DNA of 64,000 bases from Liolophura sinensis. Lineage: Eukaryota > Mollusca > Polyplacophora > Chitonida > Chitonidae. This document shows, one piece after another, positions 62,401-64,000 of the stretch (its first letter is position 1; every line of letters begins with the position of its first letter). The notes under the pieces were generated by a model. The model made no database searches and was not told the origin of the DNA. It saw nothing but the letters and a program-made list of their open reading frames with translations. Position numbers and translations under genes: made by a program. Location of the stretch: the NCBI RefSeq assembly GCF_032854445.1, contig NC_088296.1, positions 25,181,897 to 25,245,896 on the forward strand, in the 5' to 3' direction.

Positions 62401-63222
62401 TCTCGCAAACTAATGCAGGTAAAAGGTGTGATTTTAGGGTAGTTCCAAGACGGAATATACATCTTGTATATCGGATCTGTTGACTCAATGGTGCCACTGG
62501 CGCCTACTGTAAAATCGCATACTTTAGCTTCAGTGGTTTGAAAGAGTCTCCACTTTGTCTCGTCTAAATCTGTGTGAACTTGTGAGACCCTTAAATTGCT
62601 GACTGCACTGACTTATTCATGACGGCAAGACATGTTAAGAGATTCTCTCATAAATCAGGGTTGTATTGAATTGAATGAGCTGCAGTGTCTGGCCATGCGC
62701 CGTGTCAATACTTCTCCCACTCTTTTATGTTCAGTGCCGAATGAGGAATTGCAAGACGCATGCATGTAATTTGAAGCCAATAAGCTTGGAATCACATCCA
62801 AGCTTAAGCCACCCATCCAGGGCGCATTTCAACCTTTTACTTTATTGTTAACATCATACTAGACAGATAAGTTTTAGATGGGAAATCTGTAATTTTGTTC
62901 GGTCGAATTCTAAATGACATGAACTAAAGCTATGTCGTGTCAAGCGTGCACATCTGTCAAAGCAAGATCAATGTGATTTTGTGGGAGACCAGAAAATCAA
63001 CACTTCCTGATCGCCGAATGAAAATTCTCAATTCCGACATCAATTCAAGATTACAGTAAAAGCGGCCCATCATTCAACATCACAGATATATAAACTTGTG
63101 AATACACCTCGTAAGTCTTCGGTGTCATGTAAATCAACGACAAGAATACGAAAGACTTTTCTACCACTTTCTCCTCTGTGAGTCGGATCTTCAGACACTG
63201 GGGTTCGCACTTCCGCCGCCAT
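11376..63222 (-). CDS. PIP5K1: Type I phosphatidylinositol-4-phosphate 5-kinase (whole gene, spliced)
   Basis: Makes PI(4,5)P2 from PI4P and ATP at the cytosolic face of the plasma membrane. CDS segments, in transcript order: 63222-63108, 60539-60499, 59397-59266, 43435-43305, 42412-42295, 39684-39532, 38839-38780, 37433-37194, 36931-36854, 36513-36399, 34822-34711, 32920-32788, 32029-31942, 20053-19922, 19496-19292, 18149-18013, 14052-13835, and tentatively 11477-11376. All junctions keep frame: 736 residues to the end of exon 17, 769 with exon 18. Visible motifs: KIGHRR (80-85), glycine-rich SNPGASGS (191-198), ATP-binding Lys in [10 protein letters not shown] (K211), MNNLLP (261-266), [10 protein letters not shown] (275-284), IMDFSLLL (337-344), GIID (451-454), and activation loop KKLEH (463-467) to [11 protein letters not shown]. 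The LEH glutamate fits PI4P specificity (type I rather than type II). The tail after about 505 resembles type I tails only loosely. Sequence recalled from family knowledge, not searched. Confidence 0.95.
11765..11980 (+). mobile_element. MITE-like element, family A, copy 1
   Basis: About 215 bp, starting CTGTAATTC.AC..CTTTTTCGCAT and ending in its inverse (ATATGCGAAAGGGTTGA). Internal GGTGTTTATTC, AAAATTATACTTT and CTGGCCAATCCAA match the other five copies. Confidence 0.85.
11981..13640. other. Intron/intergenic, no gene
   Basis: AT-rich. 12725-12885 resembles the second SINE-like repeat type (GTTTAACACCATTCTC... AACCTTTGGTAAGTTA). No splice-consistent exon was found between exon 17 and candidate exon 18. 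Confidence 0.5.
13641..13745 (-). mobile_element. SINE 3' fragment
   Basis: TTGATTGGTGTTTTACGC, GAACATTTCAGTTATACAAC and GCCAGCATTATGGTGGGA match the SINE 3' end. It lies about 60 bp beyond the second donor of exon 17. Confidence 0.85.
13801..13860 (-). repeat. 30-bp duplication containing a splice donor
   Basis: Two tandem copies of a 30-base unit (GAGCCAGAAATGGTAAGT plus TGTGATAGAGCA on the minus strand). Each has a consensus ATG|GTAAGT donor, in the same reading phase. Confidence 0.95.
13835..14052 (-). CDS. PIP5K1: PIP5K1 exon 17 (tail, duplicated donor)
   Basis: 218 bases: [20 protein letters not shown], a Ser/Thr-rich middle, then [17 protein letters not shown]. Acceptor TTGTTGACAG. 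A 30-base segment containing the donor ATG|GTAAGT is duplicated, so the exon can end at 13835 or at 13805. The longer form adds [10 protein letters not shown] in frame. Reading beyond both donors runs into SINE sequence and a stop, so one donor is presumably used. Confidence 0.87.
14185..14325 (-). repeat. Dispersed repeat, family R
   Basis: In reverse complement it has GATGATGTACTTCTGGAAA, TTTCAGTGCCAAAA and GAGGCGAAATTTTA. The same ordered motifs occur at 23845, 26390 and 61875 on the plus strand. Confidence 0.65.
15040..15155. repeat. 15-bp tandem array
   Basis: About eight copies of CAGTGAGAACAAAGG, alternating AAAGGC and AAAGCC endings. It runs almost directly into the 42-bp array. Confidence 0.93.
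15185..15950. repeat. 42-bp tandem array
   Basis: About 18 copies of a 42-bp unit with GATTCCATCACTGCTAAG. One short unit near 15770 shifts the phase. The apparent 318-codon ORF (14-residue period, [14 protein letters not shown]) is an array by-product. Confidence 0.95.
16740..18005. repeat. 113-bp tandem array against the exon 16 donor
   Basis: Units of 112-114 bp (ATGAACTGATGAA at about 17377, 17491, 17603, 17717, 17830, 17943) plus older diverged units back to about 16740. On the minus strand the first unit starts within about ten bases of the exon 16 donor. Confidence 0.93.
18013..18149 (-). CDS. PIP5K1: PIP5K1 exon 16 (tail)
   Basis: 137 bases: [20 protein letters not shown] then [18 protein letters not shown] and THTEHTE. 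Ser/Thr-rich and probably disordered. Acceptor TTAACCAG; the donor GAGG|GTACGC is poor but gives the phase exon 17 needs. A 113-bp tandem array starts within about 10 bases of this donor. Confidence 0.8.
18190..18290 (-). mobile_element. SINE 3' fragment
   Basis: TTTACGCCGTACTCAAGAAT followed by ATTTCACTTT and GACAAAGTTGGGAGC. The internal part is replaced or heavily diverged. Confidence 0.75.
18665..18755 (-). mobile_element. SINE 3' fragment
   Basis: GATTTACGCTGTACTCAGGA, ATTTCACTTATATGACAGC and AGCCAGCATTAT match the SINE 3' end. Confidence 0.75.
19292..19496 (-). CDS. PIP5K1: PIP5K1 exon 15 (tail)
   Basis: 205 bases: [20 protein letters not shown] then [19 protein letters not shown] and a Ser/Val-rich end [12 protein letters not shown]. 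GxPDLLP is reminiscent of the GRPDVLP motif in vertebrate type I tails. Acceptor GTTGTTGTAG, donor CAG|GTGAGA. Confidence 0.88.
19742..19800 (-). mobile_element. SINE 3' fragment
   Basis: ATTTATTTGATTGAGGTTTT and ACGCTATACTAAAGAATATC match the last part of the SINE. Confidence 0.7.
19922..20053 (-). CDS. PIP5K1: PIP5K1 exon 14 (tail)
   Basis: 132 bases: [19 protein letters not shown] then a charged stretch ending [10 protein letters not shown]. The basic LKxSPSKK segment after the kinase domain fits type I tails. Acceptor GTCATTTCAG, donor G|GTATGT. Phases on both sides (1 in, 1 out) match exons 13 and 15. Confidence 0.87.
20060..21640. other. Intron 13, no gene seen
   Basis: AT-rich with poly-T and poly-A runs (20270-20345, 20570). 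No exon-like segment and no recognisable element. Confidence 0.5.
21650..23470. repeat. 54-bp tandem array
   Basis: About 33 units of roughly 54 bp around AGTTTGCCCTTAGCTACCAG. Units before 22000 are diverged. From 23046 to 23390 six units are almost identical (CATTTAAACGAAGGAAAATG form), a recent expansion. Minus-strand ORFs repeating [17 protein letters not shown] and the plus-strand ORF repeating [18 protein letters not shown] are by-products. Confidence 0.95.
23845..23995 (+). repeat. Dispersed repeat, family R
   Basis: GGGATGATATTCTACTGGAA, TTTCAGGACCAAAAGTAATA and GGCGAAATTTTAGGTCATTT are in the same order as in the other copies. No terminal inverted repeat was identified. Confidence 0.65.
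24000..25850. other. Intron 13, no gene seen
   Basis: AT-rich with A-runs (24930, 25070). The 120-codon minus ORF at 25294-25656 is non-repetitive but shows no family signature and does not fit PIP5K1 splice phases. Confidence 0.45.
25855..26035 (+). mobile_element. SINE copy, 5'-truncated
   Basis: GCTGGCTTCCTTTCCAGCC, GGTCTGCAGCAACCTGTGGA, CCGCAGTCGTATAAGTGAAA and the tail CAATCAAATAAATAAAT. Confidence 0.88.
26045..26362. repeat. 35-43-bp tandem array
   Basis: Eight copies of CTAAGCATTCGCTCATGACC with a linker that shortens from 43-bp to 35-41-bp periods by loss of a GTACAT segment. Confidence 0.93.
26390..26530 (+). repeat. Dispersed repeat, family R
   Basis: GATAATATCCCACTGGAGAA, TTTTAGTGCCAAAAATAAT and TTAAAATGTCGTTTTTGTGG match the family order. 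Confidence 0.55.
26937..27142 (-). mobile_element. MITE-like element, family A, copy 2 (inverted)
   Basis: Starts AATTGCTCAACCTTTTCGCA and ends AAAAGGTTGAAGTGTTACAG. Internal motifs (GGGCCAATCTC, CACAAAAAGTATAATT) are the reverse complement of the other copies. Confidence 0.8.
27291..27507. mobile_element. MITE-like element, family C, copy 1
   Basis: 217 bp with imperfect terminal inverted repeats of about 35 bp: GGCCCCGGGATCA...CTGACTTAAGTC at one end, and GACTTAAGTC...TGATCCTGGGGCC at the other. No coding capacity, so non-autonomous. Confidence 0.82.
28150..28205. repeat. (TA)n microsatellite
   Basis: TATATATATA runs interrupted by TAGATATATA. Confidence 0.9.
28367..28500. mobile_element. 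MITE-like element, family E
   Basis: About 130 bp bounded by GGCTTGTTTCACAAA and TTTGTGAAACAAGGCC, an inverted repeat of about 16 bp. Contains no ORF. Confidence 0.7.
28605..28800. repeat. 51-bp tandem repeat
   Basis: About 3.7 copies of a 51-bp unit with AATGTCTTTCTCAAATGAAT and AACAAACACCTTTCTCAAGC. Confidence 0.93.
29105..30330. repeat. 45-bp tandem array with 312-bp higher-order unit
   Basis: About 27 copies of a 45-bp unit (GTGTATCCAAGCTGATACTG, then TGTGAGCATTTTAGTGTAGA). A shortened 42-bp monomer (CCAAGCTATACTGTGAGC) recurs at 29391 and 29703, marking two 312-bp higher-order copies of seven monomers. ORFs repeating [15 protein letters not shown] on the minus strand are by-products. 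Confidence 0.95.
31070..31462. repeat. 21-bp tandem array
   Basis: About 18 copies of GTATGCTAGGCCGTATGAAG-like units. The 159- and 87-codon ORFs with a seven-residue period are by-products. Confidence 0.94.
31628..31745. repeat. 22-bp tandem repeat
   Basis: Five copies of TTCAACACCACATGTCAAA at 22-bp spacing (31630, 31652, 31674, 31696, 31718). Confidence 0.94.
31942..32029 (-). CDS. PIP5K1: PIP5K1 exon 13 (end of activation loop)
   Basis: 88 bases, residues 477-505: [19 protein letters not shown] then [10 protein letters not shown]. It completes the activation loop and kinase domain. Acceptor TTGTTTCAG, consensus donor C|GTAAGT. The next intron is about 11.9 kb and filled with arrays and MITE-like elements. 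Confidence 0.95.
32420..32765. mobile_element. Two partial MITE-like family B ends
   Basis: GGTTGTTCGATAGTGTATCA...TTAAGCCAGGCT at 32423 and AGTTGTTCAAAAGTGTATCG...TAAGCCAGGCTTGAATCTT at 32682 match the terminus of the full element at 58660. 32535-32650 between them loosely resembles dispersed family R. Confidence 0.6.
32788..32920 (-). CDS. PIP5K1: PIP5K1 exon 12 (GIID and activation loop)
   Basis: 133 bases, residues 433-476, with [18 protein letters not shown] then [21 protein letters not shown]454 of GIID is a catalytic/metal residue. KKLEH opens the activation loop; its glutamate (E466) marks type I substrate specificity. The residue after LEHS is Met where I expect Trp in this family. 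Acceptor TTTGTTGCAG; donor GGG|GTAATG is weak. Confidence 0.96.
32990..33045 (-). mobile_element. SINE 3' fragment (diverged)
   Basis: TTGATTTGATCGGGTGTTTATGCC-like sequence resembles the SINE end, but is diverged and short. Confidence 0.5.
33085..34700. repeat. 126-144-bp array containing exon 11 ends and donors
   Basis: Thirteen occurrences of CCAACATTTCACAG at 33099, 33227, 33355, 33483, 33611, 33739, 33866, 33993, 34121, 34265, 34407, 34533 and 34659. On the minus strand each unit holds ATCCAGGCC...GAGATTGATAAT plus a donor position, the 3' end of exon 11. Eight distal copies keep GTAAGT; the four nearest the real exon read ATAAGT. Two units carry a C-rich insertion of about 16 bp. Many overlapping ORFs here are by-products. 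Confidence 0.95.
34711..34822 (-). CDS. PIP5K1: PIP5K1 exon 11
   Basis: 112 bases: [20 protein letters not shown] then [17 protein letters not shown]. The [11 protein letters not shown] stretch matches the type I segment just before GGIPARN. Acceptor CTTTTTGCAG, donor GCC|GTAAGT. The exon's last ~50 bases and donor recur in the 128-bp array at 33085-34700; this copy is the only one with the complete 5' part and a clear acceptor. Confidence 0.95.
34840..35520. other. Intron 10, no gene
   Basis: Unremarkable sequence; 35255-35385 resembles the second SINE-like type (CAGTTTTATGAGAAACCGG, then CCTTTGGCAAGTTACTG). Confidence 0.5.
35527..35742. repeat. 20-bp tandem array
   Basis: Eleven copies of TTCACCGTGCATTCAGGAGA, with later units changing GTGCATT to AAGCATT or GAGCATT. 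A SINE lies directly against its end. Confidence 0.96.
35740..35905 (-). mobile_element. SINE copy, lacking the tRNA head
   Basis: GGTGTTTTACGCCGTTCTCA, GCGGCCAGCATTATGGTAAG, GGCAGAGCCCGGGGGAAACC and CCACGACCATCCACAGG match the SINE body. Confidence 0.9.
36045..36226 (-). mobile_element. SINE copy with internal deletion
   Basis: The 3' half (TTTTACGCCATACTCAAGAA, GGTGGGAGGAAACCGGG) is joined to GAACTCACAGCGACCGCATT and the tRNA-like head (CTGAGCCACGGAGGCCCC in this orientation). The central body is missing. Confidence 0.9.
36399..36513 (-). CDS. PIP5K1: PIP5K1 exon 10 (variable low-complexity insert)
   Basis: 115 bases, residues 357-394 plus one base, [18 protein letters not shown] then [20 protein letters not shown]. 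This Gly/Ser/Pro-rich stretch sits where type I kinases have a variable insert in the C-lobe, so low conservation is expected. Acceptor TTCTGTAG, consensus donor AAAG|GTAAGT. Confidence 0.9.
36600..36800 (-). mobile_element. Second SINE-like repeat type, fragment
   Basis: TTCATGAGTGGAGTACCCAG, CACTGACCTTTGACAAATTA and CCTGACAAACCTC resemble copies at 8640, 12725, 35255, 51070 and 55360. Family not recognised with certainty. Confidence 0.5.
36825..36848. repeat. (TC)n microsatellite next to exon 9 donor
   Basis: TCTCTCTCTCTCTCTCTC run starting a few bases beyond the exon 9 donor; (AG)n in the transcript. Confidence 0.95.
36854..36931 (-). CDS. PIP5K1: PIP5K1 exon 9 (IMDFSLLL motif)
   Basis: 78 bases, residues 331-356: [20 protein letters not shown] then FTERRR. 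The IMD(F/Y)SLL aspartate (D339) is in the conserved motif involved in metal and ATP binding. Acceptor TTTACAG, donor CGG|GTGAGT, followed within a few bases by an (AG)n microsatellite. Confidence 0.96.
37194..37433 (-). CDS. PIP5K1: PIP5K1 exon 8 (catalytic core)
   Basis: 240 bases, residues 251-330. It contains [20 protein letters not shown], then [30 protein letters not shown] and [17 protein letters not shown] and DLKGS line the active site in PIP kinases. Acceptor TGCCTTTCAG, donor ATG|GTAAGA. This is the longest exon and the clearest match to the family. Confidence 0.98.
37440..38095. other. Intron 7, unique AT-rich part
   Basis: No coding signal or recognised repeat between exon 8 and the 61-bp array. 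Confidence 0.5.
38100..38815 (-). repeat. 61-bp array containing exon 7 end and donor
   Basis: Eleven extra units plus the true exon end. Each unit on the minus strand is 34 exon bases (ATTGCCAAAGTTCTACGGCC ... TATCAG), a GTGAGT donor, and 27 bases ending GGGTGTAG. All 12 donors are intact. Two units (near 38545 and 38665) have a base change making TAG in the exon frame. Confidence 0.96.
38780..38839 (-). CDS. PIP5K1: PIP5K1 exon 7 (NLNQNPRT...YGLYCYQ)
   Basis: 60 bases encoding exactly 20 residues, [12 protein letters not shown] then FYGLYCYQ (231-250), a conserved kinase segment. Acceptor TTTGATAG, donor CAG|GTGAGT. The last 34 bases of this exon, its donor and 27 intron bases form the repeat unit of the array at 38100-38815, so the true exon is the terminal copy. 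Only this copy has the upstream half encoding NLNQNPRT and a polypyrimidine acceptor. Confidence 0.94.
38975..39195 (-). mobile_element. SINE copy, nearly full body
   Basis: TTGGTGTTTTACGCCGTACT, ACCCACGACCATCGGCAGG, GAGAGGAACCAAGAAAGAG and GGACTTGAACTCACAGGTAC are present; the head is diverged. Confidence 0.88.
39532..39684 (-). CDS. PIP5K1: PIP5K1 exon 6 (glycine-rich loop and ATP-binding lysine)
   Basis: 153 bases, residues 180-230, beginning [19 protein letters not shown] and ending [11 protein letters not shown]. It holds the nucleotide-binding [11 protein letters not shown] loop and the lysine of [10 protein letters not shown] (K211) that in this family contacts ATP. Acceptor TTCTTTCAG, donor ATG|GTGAGT; both phase 0. 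Confidence 0.97.
40057..40272 (+). mobile_element. MITE-like element, family A, copy 3
   Basis: CTGTAATTCTTCAACCTTTT at the start, ATATGTAAGTTGAGCAATTA at the end. Internal CTGGCCAATCCAAACAATGT and TAAAATGTGCATAAATTG match the family. Confidence 0.88.
40401..40632 (+). mobile_element. MITE-like element, family A, copy 4
   Basis: CTGTAATTCTTCGACCTTTT to AAAAGGTTGAGGAACTGGGG. It lies only about 130 bp after copy 3, in the same orientation. Confidence 0.88.
40740..42150. repeat. 42-bp tandem array
   Basis: About 33 copies of a 42-bp unit with TTTACCAGAAAGTTTAAGTG and GGCAGTATTTATTGCCTCA; a few units are 43 bp. Apparent ORFs of 94-190 codons ([14 protein letters not shown] or [14 protein letters not shown], 14-residue period) are by-products. 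Confidence 0.96.
42295..42412 (-). CDS. PIP5K1: PIP5K1 exon 5 (kinase N-lobe)
   Basis: 118 bases, residues 140-179. It reads [17 protein letters not shown] then [20 protein letters not shown], a hallmark of the PIP kinase family. Acceptor TTGTTGTAG, donor ATG|GTAAGT. The following intron contains a large 42-bp tandem array from about 140 bp downstream. Confidence 0.97.
42545..43135. repeat. Degenerate 20-22-bp tandem array
   Basis: Repeated CTTGGAAAGGAATGCATAGA-type units, with a longer super-repeat carrying GAGTATACATTCTACAGTAT near 42570, 42670 and 42765. It lies in intron 4 of PIP5K1. Confidence 0.9.
43305..43435 (-). CDS. PIP5K1: PIP5K1 exon 4 (kinase N-lobe)
   Basis: 131 bases, residues 97-139 plus two bases. 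It carries [14 protein letters not shown] and [19 protein letters not shown], both strongly type I PIP5K-like. Acceptor CCTTTCAG; donor AAG|GTATTT is weak. A degenerate array of 20-22 bp units begins about 150 bp into the following intron. Confidence 0.96.
43440..44495. other. Intron 3, no gene
   Basis: AT-rich intronic sequence with no coding signal. Confidence 0.5.
44500..44820 (-). CDS. Weak unidentified ORF in PIP5K1 intron 3
   Basis: Begins [19 protein letters not shown] and runs through [15 protein letters not shown] into an A/T-rich end. A donor-like GCAT|GTAAGT lies inside it. It sits about 700 bp downstream of the better frame at 45528-45977 on the same strand. No family is recognised; it may be chance. 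Confidence 0.12.
   Translation of the reverse strand: MQRFGFSMEKGSQLGFNSIYNLYTSESSREEAFWLHPNDHRLRCGSLLQFVWMKNHSLAPSFTGVHVSQGAIITPNLYNCFMEYSVETGFFFFFNICHTCVLYVVY
45528..45977 (-). CDS. Unidentified open frame in PIP5K1 intron 3
   Basis: 149 codons open from just after a TAG to TAA at 45530-45528, with no ATG until near the end, so if real it is a terminal exon or a gene relic. The translation looks protein-like: [78 protein letters not shown]. It is not low-complexity and not part of an array. I do not recognise the family. It lies on the same strand as PIP5K1 but fits none of its conserved segments. Confidence 0.3.
   Translation of the reverse strand, partial: TADNSVTACTRLLHQGHGCTRLYRDVTKIYSKYNPLACVLPVDAESQGDEDGTGKFYPQFVHVARSWQSIRKLKDVFVYGFATFDYIWDLQIKTQVKRSFCNDGFITSEALCELFVRRFLQDIGRLCILKTSNVHPLILMCDVYIMVYM
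45980..49460. other. Intron 3, no gene
   Basis: Rich in GTACATGTA and CATGTACA words, with an (AC)n run near 46218-46233. Only short, isolated ORFs; nothing supported. Confidence 0.5.
49465..49655. repeat. 23-bp tandem array
   Basis: About nine copies of GAACGTACAGGTATAGAGCA; one unit has an extra GTATGAAC. Minus-strand ORFs with a 23-residue pattern over three frames ([20 protein letters not shown]) are by-products. Confidence 0.95.
50201..50405 (+). mobile_element. MITE-like element, family A, copy 5
   Basis: CTATAATTCTTCAACCTTTT to ACACGTGAAAAGGTTCAGGG, with internal TGACCAATCCAAC and GTAGTTTTGTCTCCAAAATC. Confidence 0.85.
50410..52130. other. Intron 3, no gene
   Basis: 51070-51300 resembles the second SINE-like repeat type (CAGTTTTATGGCTGGAGAAC). 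The remainder shows no coding signal. Confidence 0.5.
52137..52412 (+). CDS. Unidentified 91-codon ORF ending in a poly-C tract
   Basis: Starts [20 protein letters not shown] and continues with a charged, non-repetitive sequence before a Pro-rich end created by the poly-C run at 52389-52407. It lies in PIP5K1 intron 3 on the opposite strand. No family is recognised and no splice sites are obvious. Confidence 0.15.
   Translation: MRQIVKQHARNKLAARGQHVISSILNNGHDSQVISKKTELQESEDPVDAKRTVQYPSTTSHCDATVESQKLWRPPTAPLPLSPVPPPPPPT
52955..53300. repeat. 34-bp tandem array
   Basis: Ten copies of ATATGTTCCCCTCATTTCCA plus CAGCCAATGGACAG. 34 is not a multiple of three, so three plus-strand frames cycle through the same peptides ([20 protein letters not shown]); none is a real gene. 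Confidence 0.96.
53676..53990. mobile_element. MITE-like element, family D, with expanded core
   Basis: Long imperfect terminal inverted repeats of about 55 bp: TTTTCAGCTCTCAGATCTGG and GGCCTACTTGCATGAAG at one end, their inverse at the other. Inside are about three copies of a 74-77 bp unit that is itself palindromic (GCATAACTACCATGG ... CCATGGTAGTTATG). Confidence 0.85.
54127..55355. repeat. 30-bp tandem array, open on both strands
   Basis: 41 copies of a 30-bp unit (GAGTTTGACTTGATAGAT plus [CT][CT]GTGT[TC]T[AG][CT]TG). Because 30 is a multiple of three and no unit has a stop, the plus strand reads [10 protein letters not shown] repeats for 434 codons and the minus strand [10 protein letters not shown] repeats for 417. 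No flanking gene features support translation. Confidence 0.96.
55425..55945. repeat. About 57-bp tandem repeat related to MITE family C end
   Basis: From 55590, roughly six units with GGATCACAAAGTGACCT, AATTACAGAGAAACAGACCC. A short run of CCAGGGTGTCCAGAG (three copies) lies at 55427-55470. The last unit passes straight into a family C element. Confidence 0.88.
55923..56145. mobile_element. MITE-like element, family C, copy 2 (diverged)
   Basis: Begins CCCCAGGATCACAAAGCAAT...CTAAACTTAA and ends GACTTAGGTCTAAGATCG...TGATCCAGAAG, an imperfect inverted pair like that at 27291-27507. Confidence 0.65.
56150..58655. other. Intron 3, no gene
   Basis: AT-rich. Contains a palindrome around CATCATTTAAATGACGAC near 57256. 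No coding signal is seen. Confidence 0.5.
58660..58793. mobile_element. MITE-like element, family B, full copy
   Basis: 134 bp. The ends AGTTGTTTAAAAGTATATTT and AAATACACTTTTGAACAACT are inverted repeats; the inner AAGCCAGGCTTAAATC and TACCAGGCTTAAGTCC continue the symmetry. Confidence 0.82.
59266..59397 (-). CDS. PIP5K1: PIP5K1 exon 3 (start of kinase domain)
   Basis: 132 bases, residues 53-96. It begins [17 protein letters not shown] and ends [17 protein letters not shown], which is the conserved entry into the type I kinase domain. Acceptor CTCACTACAG, donor AAG|GTATGT. The following intron is about 15.8 kb, the longest in the gene. Confidence 0.95.
59417..59440. repeat. (TA)n microsatellite upstream of exon 3 acceptor
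   Basis: A run of A followed by TATATATATATATATATA; in the transcript it lies just before the poly-T and CTCTCTC tract of the exon 3 acceptor. Confidence 0.9.
59445..60495. other. Intron 2, repeat fragments only
   Basis: 60020-60075 holds a diverged SINE fragment (TTTGATTGATGTACGCCGTA). 60250-60470 has paired GAAGTCAAAATT motifs suggesting another degraded inverted-repeat element. Confidence 0.45.
60499..60539 (-). CDS. PIP5K1: PIP5K1 exon 2
   Basis: A 41-base exon encoding [14 protein letters not shown] (G split with exon 1). Acceptor TTTGTAG|GCC and consensus donor AAT|GTAAGT. It ends in phase 0 and joins exon 3 in frame. The short proline-rich stretch is not a recognised domain; support comes from the two splice sites and phase. 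Confidence 0.82.
61029..61248 (+). mobile_element. MITE-like element, family A, copy 6
   Basis: CCATAATCCTTCAACCTTTT to GAAAAGGTTGAGGAATTAGG, with internal CTGGCCAATCCAACCGACAT. It is in PIP5K1 intron 1. Confidence 0.88.
61875..62015 (+). repeat. Dispersed repeat, family R
   Basis: GGGATGATGTTCTACTGGAA, GTTTCAGCACCAAAAATAAT and GGGCGAAATTTGAAGTCATT in family order. Confidence 0.65.
62020..63105. other. Intron 1, no gene
   Basis: No coding signal or recognised repeat apart from short A/T runs. Confidence 0.5.
63108..63222 (-). CDS. PIP5K1: PIP5K1 exon 1 (start codon, N-terminus)
   Basis: Encodes residues 1-38 plus one base, beginning [13 protein letters not shown]. The ATG has a good context (aaaATGg) and no stop precedes the donor CGAG|GTGTAT. 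Phase 1 matches exon 2. N-termini of type I kinases are poorly conserved, so this start rests on frame, context and position. An untranslated upstream exon cannot be excluded. Confidence 0.78.
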
Positions 63223-64000
63223 TTTTCGTCGAAAAGCTTGAAAATCTAGTTTCTAGAGGCTCTTCAAGGGACTTTCCGACTGAAGCTACATCTGTGTGAT
63301 TAGGGAACCTTACGCCGAAAAATTAAAAATCCCCATTAAAGGTACAATATTCTTTTAAATACATGAACATAAGCGATTTCCCCTGTCGCAATCTTCTCCT
63401 CTTCTGCGCAGGCGTATGATCTATATCCTTCCCGAACCCACAGCGCCATCATTAAAATATGTAAGGGTACATAACTCGTCCAAGTTGACAAGTTAGGCGA
63501 GGTGCCCACCGAGGTATTCAAGCTTTGTAAGTCTATTAAAACAGCCTCTTAGGTTAAACCTTGAGTAAATTTAACAGTTTTAAAGGTATTGCAGTTAAGA
63601 AACTATCAGATGCCGATCGAACATTTCTAGAGTGAGACTTAGAACAATTACATGAGGTAACTTCAATCAGGTTTGGAACTGGTTTACATGTAAATTTTGT
63701 CCAGATGTTGTTTTGGGGAGACGGAAATCAAAATGTCATACAGGGCTCCTGTGGTACAGCCCTTCAACACTAAAGATCGAAAGGAGCAATTACATTATCT
63801 GAAAAACAAGATAAAATATAAAAAAGACTTAAAACCAGAGCAACGACCGACAGTGTGATACCTGGCCTATGGCCGAACATAACCAGTGAAATACGGCGCC
63901 TCCTGTCAATTTAACTCAGTCAGCATTTTATTCTAACCCTTCATGTAAATGCCGAAATAGTACCAAATTGCACCCCGCTAGCTCCATGGCTTAAGCAGAA
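63223..64000 (-). promoter_or_regulatory. 5' flank and likely promoter of PIP5K1
   Basis: Region upstream of the exon 1 ATG. I see no convincing TATA box or initiator at a fixed distance, so no transcription start is assigned. The 200 bases nearest the ATG contain several CpGs. A 41-codon plus-strand ORF at 63733-63858 points away from PIP5K1, so the promoter could be bidirectional; that is inference only. Confidence 0.4.
63733..63858 (+). CDS. Short unidentified ORF, divergent from PIP5K1
   Basis: 41 codons, MSYRAPVVQPFNTKDRKEQL then HYLKNKIKYKKDLKPEQRPTV and TGA. Start context is tcaaaATGt. Composition is charged and protein-like rather than repetitive, but no family is recognised. It could be a first exon, a small ORF in a transcript leader, or chance. 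Confidence 0.18.
   Translation: MSYRAPVVQPFNTKDRKEQLHYLKNKIKYKKDLKPEQRPTV

Overview
This is eukaryotic, AT-rich, intron-rich nuclear DNA. The dispersed repeats point to a lophotrochozoan, most likely a bivalve or other mollusc: a tRNA-derived SINE whose 3' part reads (in reverse) TTGATTGGTGTTTTACGCC recurs through the window. That assignment is inference from repeat style and gene structure, not from a search.

One gene can be read with confidence, on the minus strand. It is a type I phosphatidylinositol-4-phosphate 5-kinase (PIP5K1). I traced 17 coding exons from the start codon at 63222 down to 13835, and every splice phase agrees. Together they encode 736 residues: a short N-terminal region, the complete lipid-kinase domain (residues about 80-505) and a Ser/Thr-rich C-terminal tail. 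A possible terminal exon at 11376-11477 would complete a 769-residue protein. The 5' flank and promoter lie at 63223-64000. The intron between exons 3 and 4 is about 15.8 kb and holds only repeats plus a few unassigned reading frames.

The rest is repeats. About twenty tandem arrays have units of 15 to about 130 bp. There are about ten SINE copies or fragments, at least five families of short inverted-repeat (MITE-like) elements, and a few unidentified open frames. Nearly all long ORFs in the window are by-products of arrays whose period is a multiple of three.

The most unusual feature is that several arrays are built on, or directly against, 5' splice sites of PIP5K1. At exon 7 a 61-bp unit carrying the exon end and its GTGAGT donor occurs about 12 times. 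At exon 11 a roughly 128-bp unit carrying the exon end and donor occurs about 13 times, and the four copies next to the real exon have lost the GT. At exon 16 a 113-bp array starts just after the donor. At exon 17 the donor is duplicated in frame, 30 bp apart. Two other arrays appear to have grown out of the ends of MITE-like elements.

Layout: 1-1540 arrays; 1770-2145 an unassigned open frame; 2.1-11.3 kb AT-rich DNA with repeats and a 50-bp palindromic array; 11.4-20.1 kb exons 18(?)-14 with arrays in the introns; 20-31.9 kb intron 13 with large 54-bp and 45-bp arrays; 31.9-43.4 kb exons 13-4; 43.4-59.3 kb intron 3; 59.3-63.2 kb exons 3-1.
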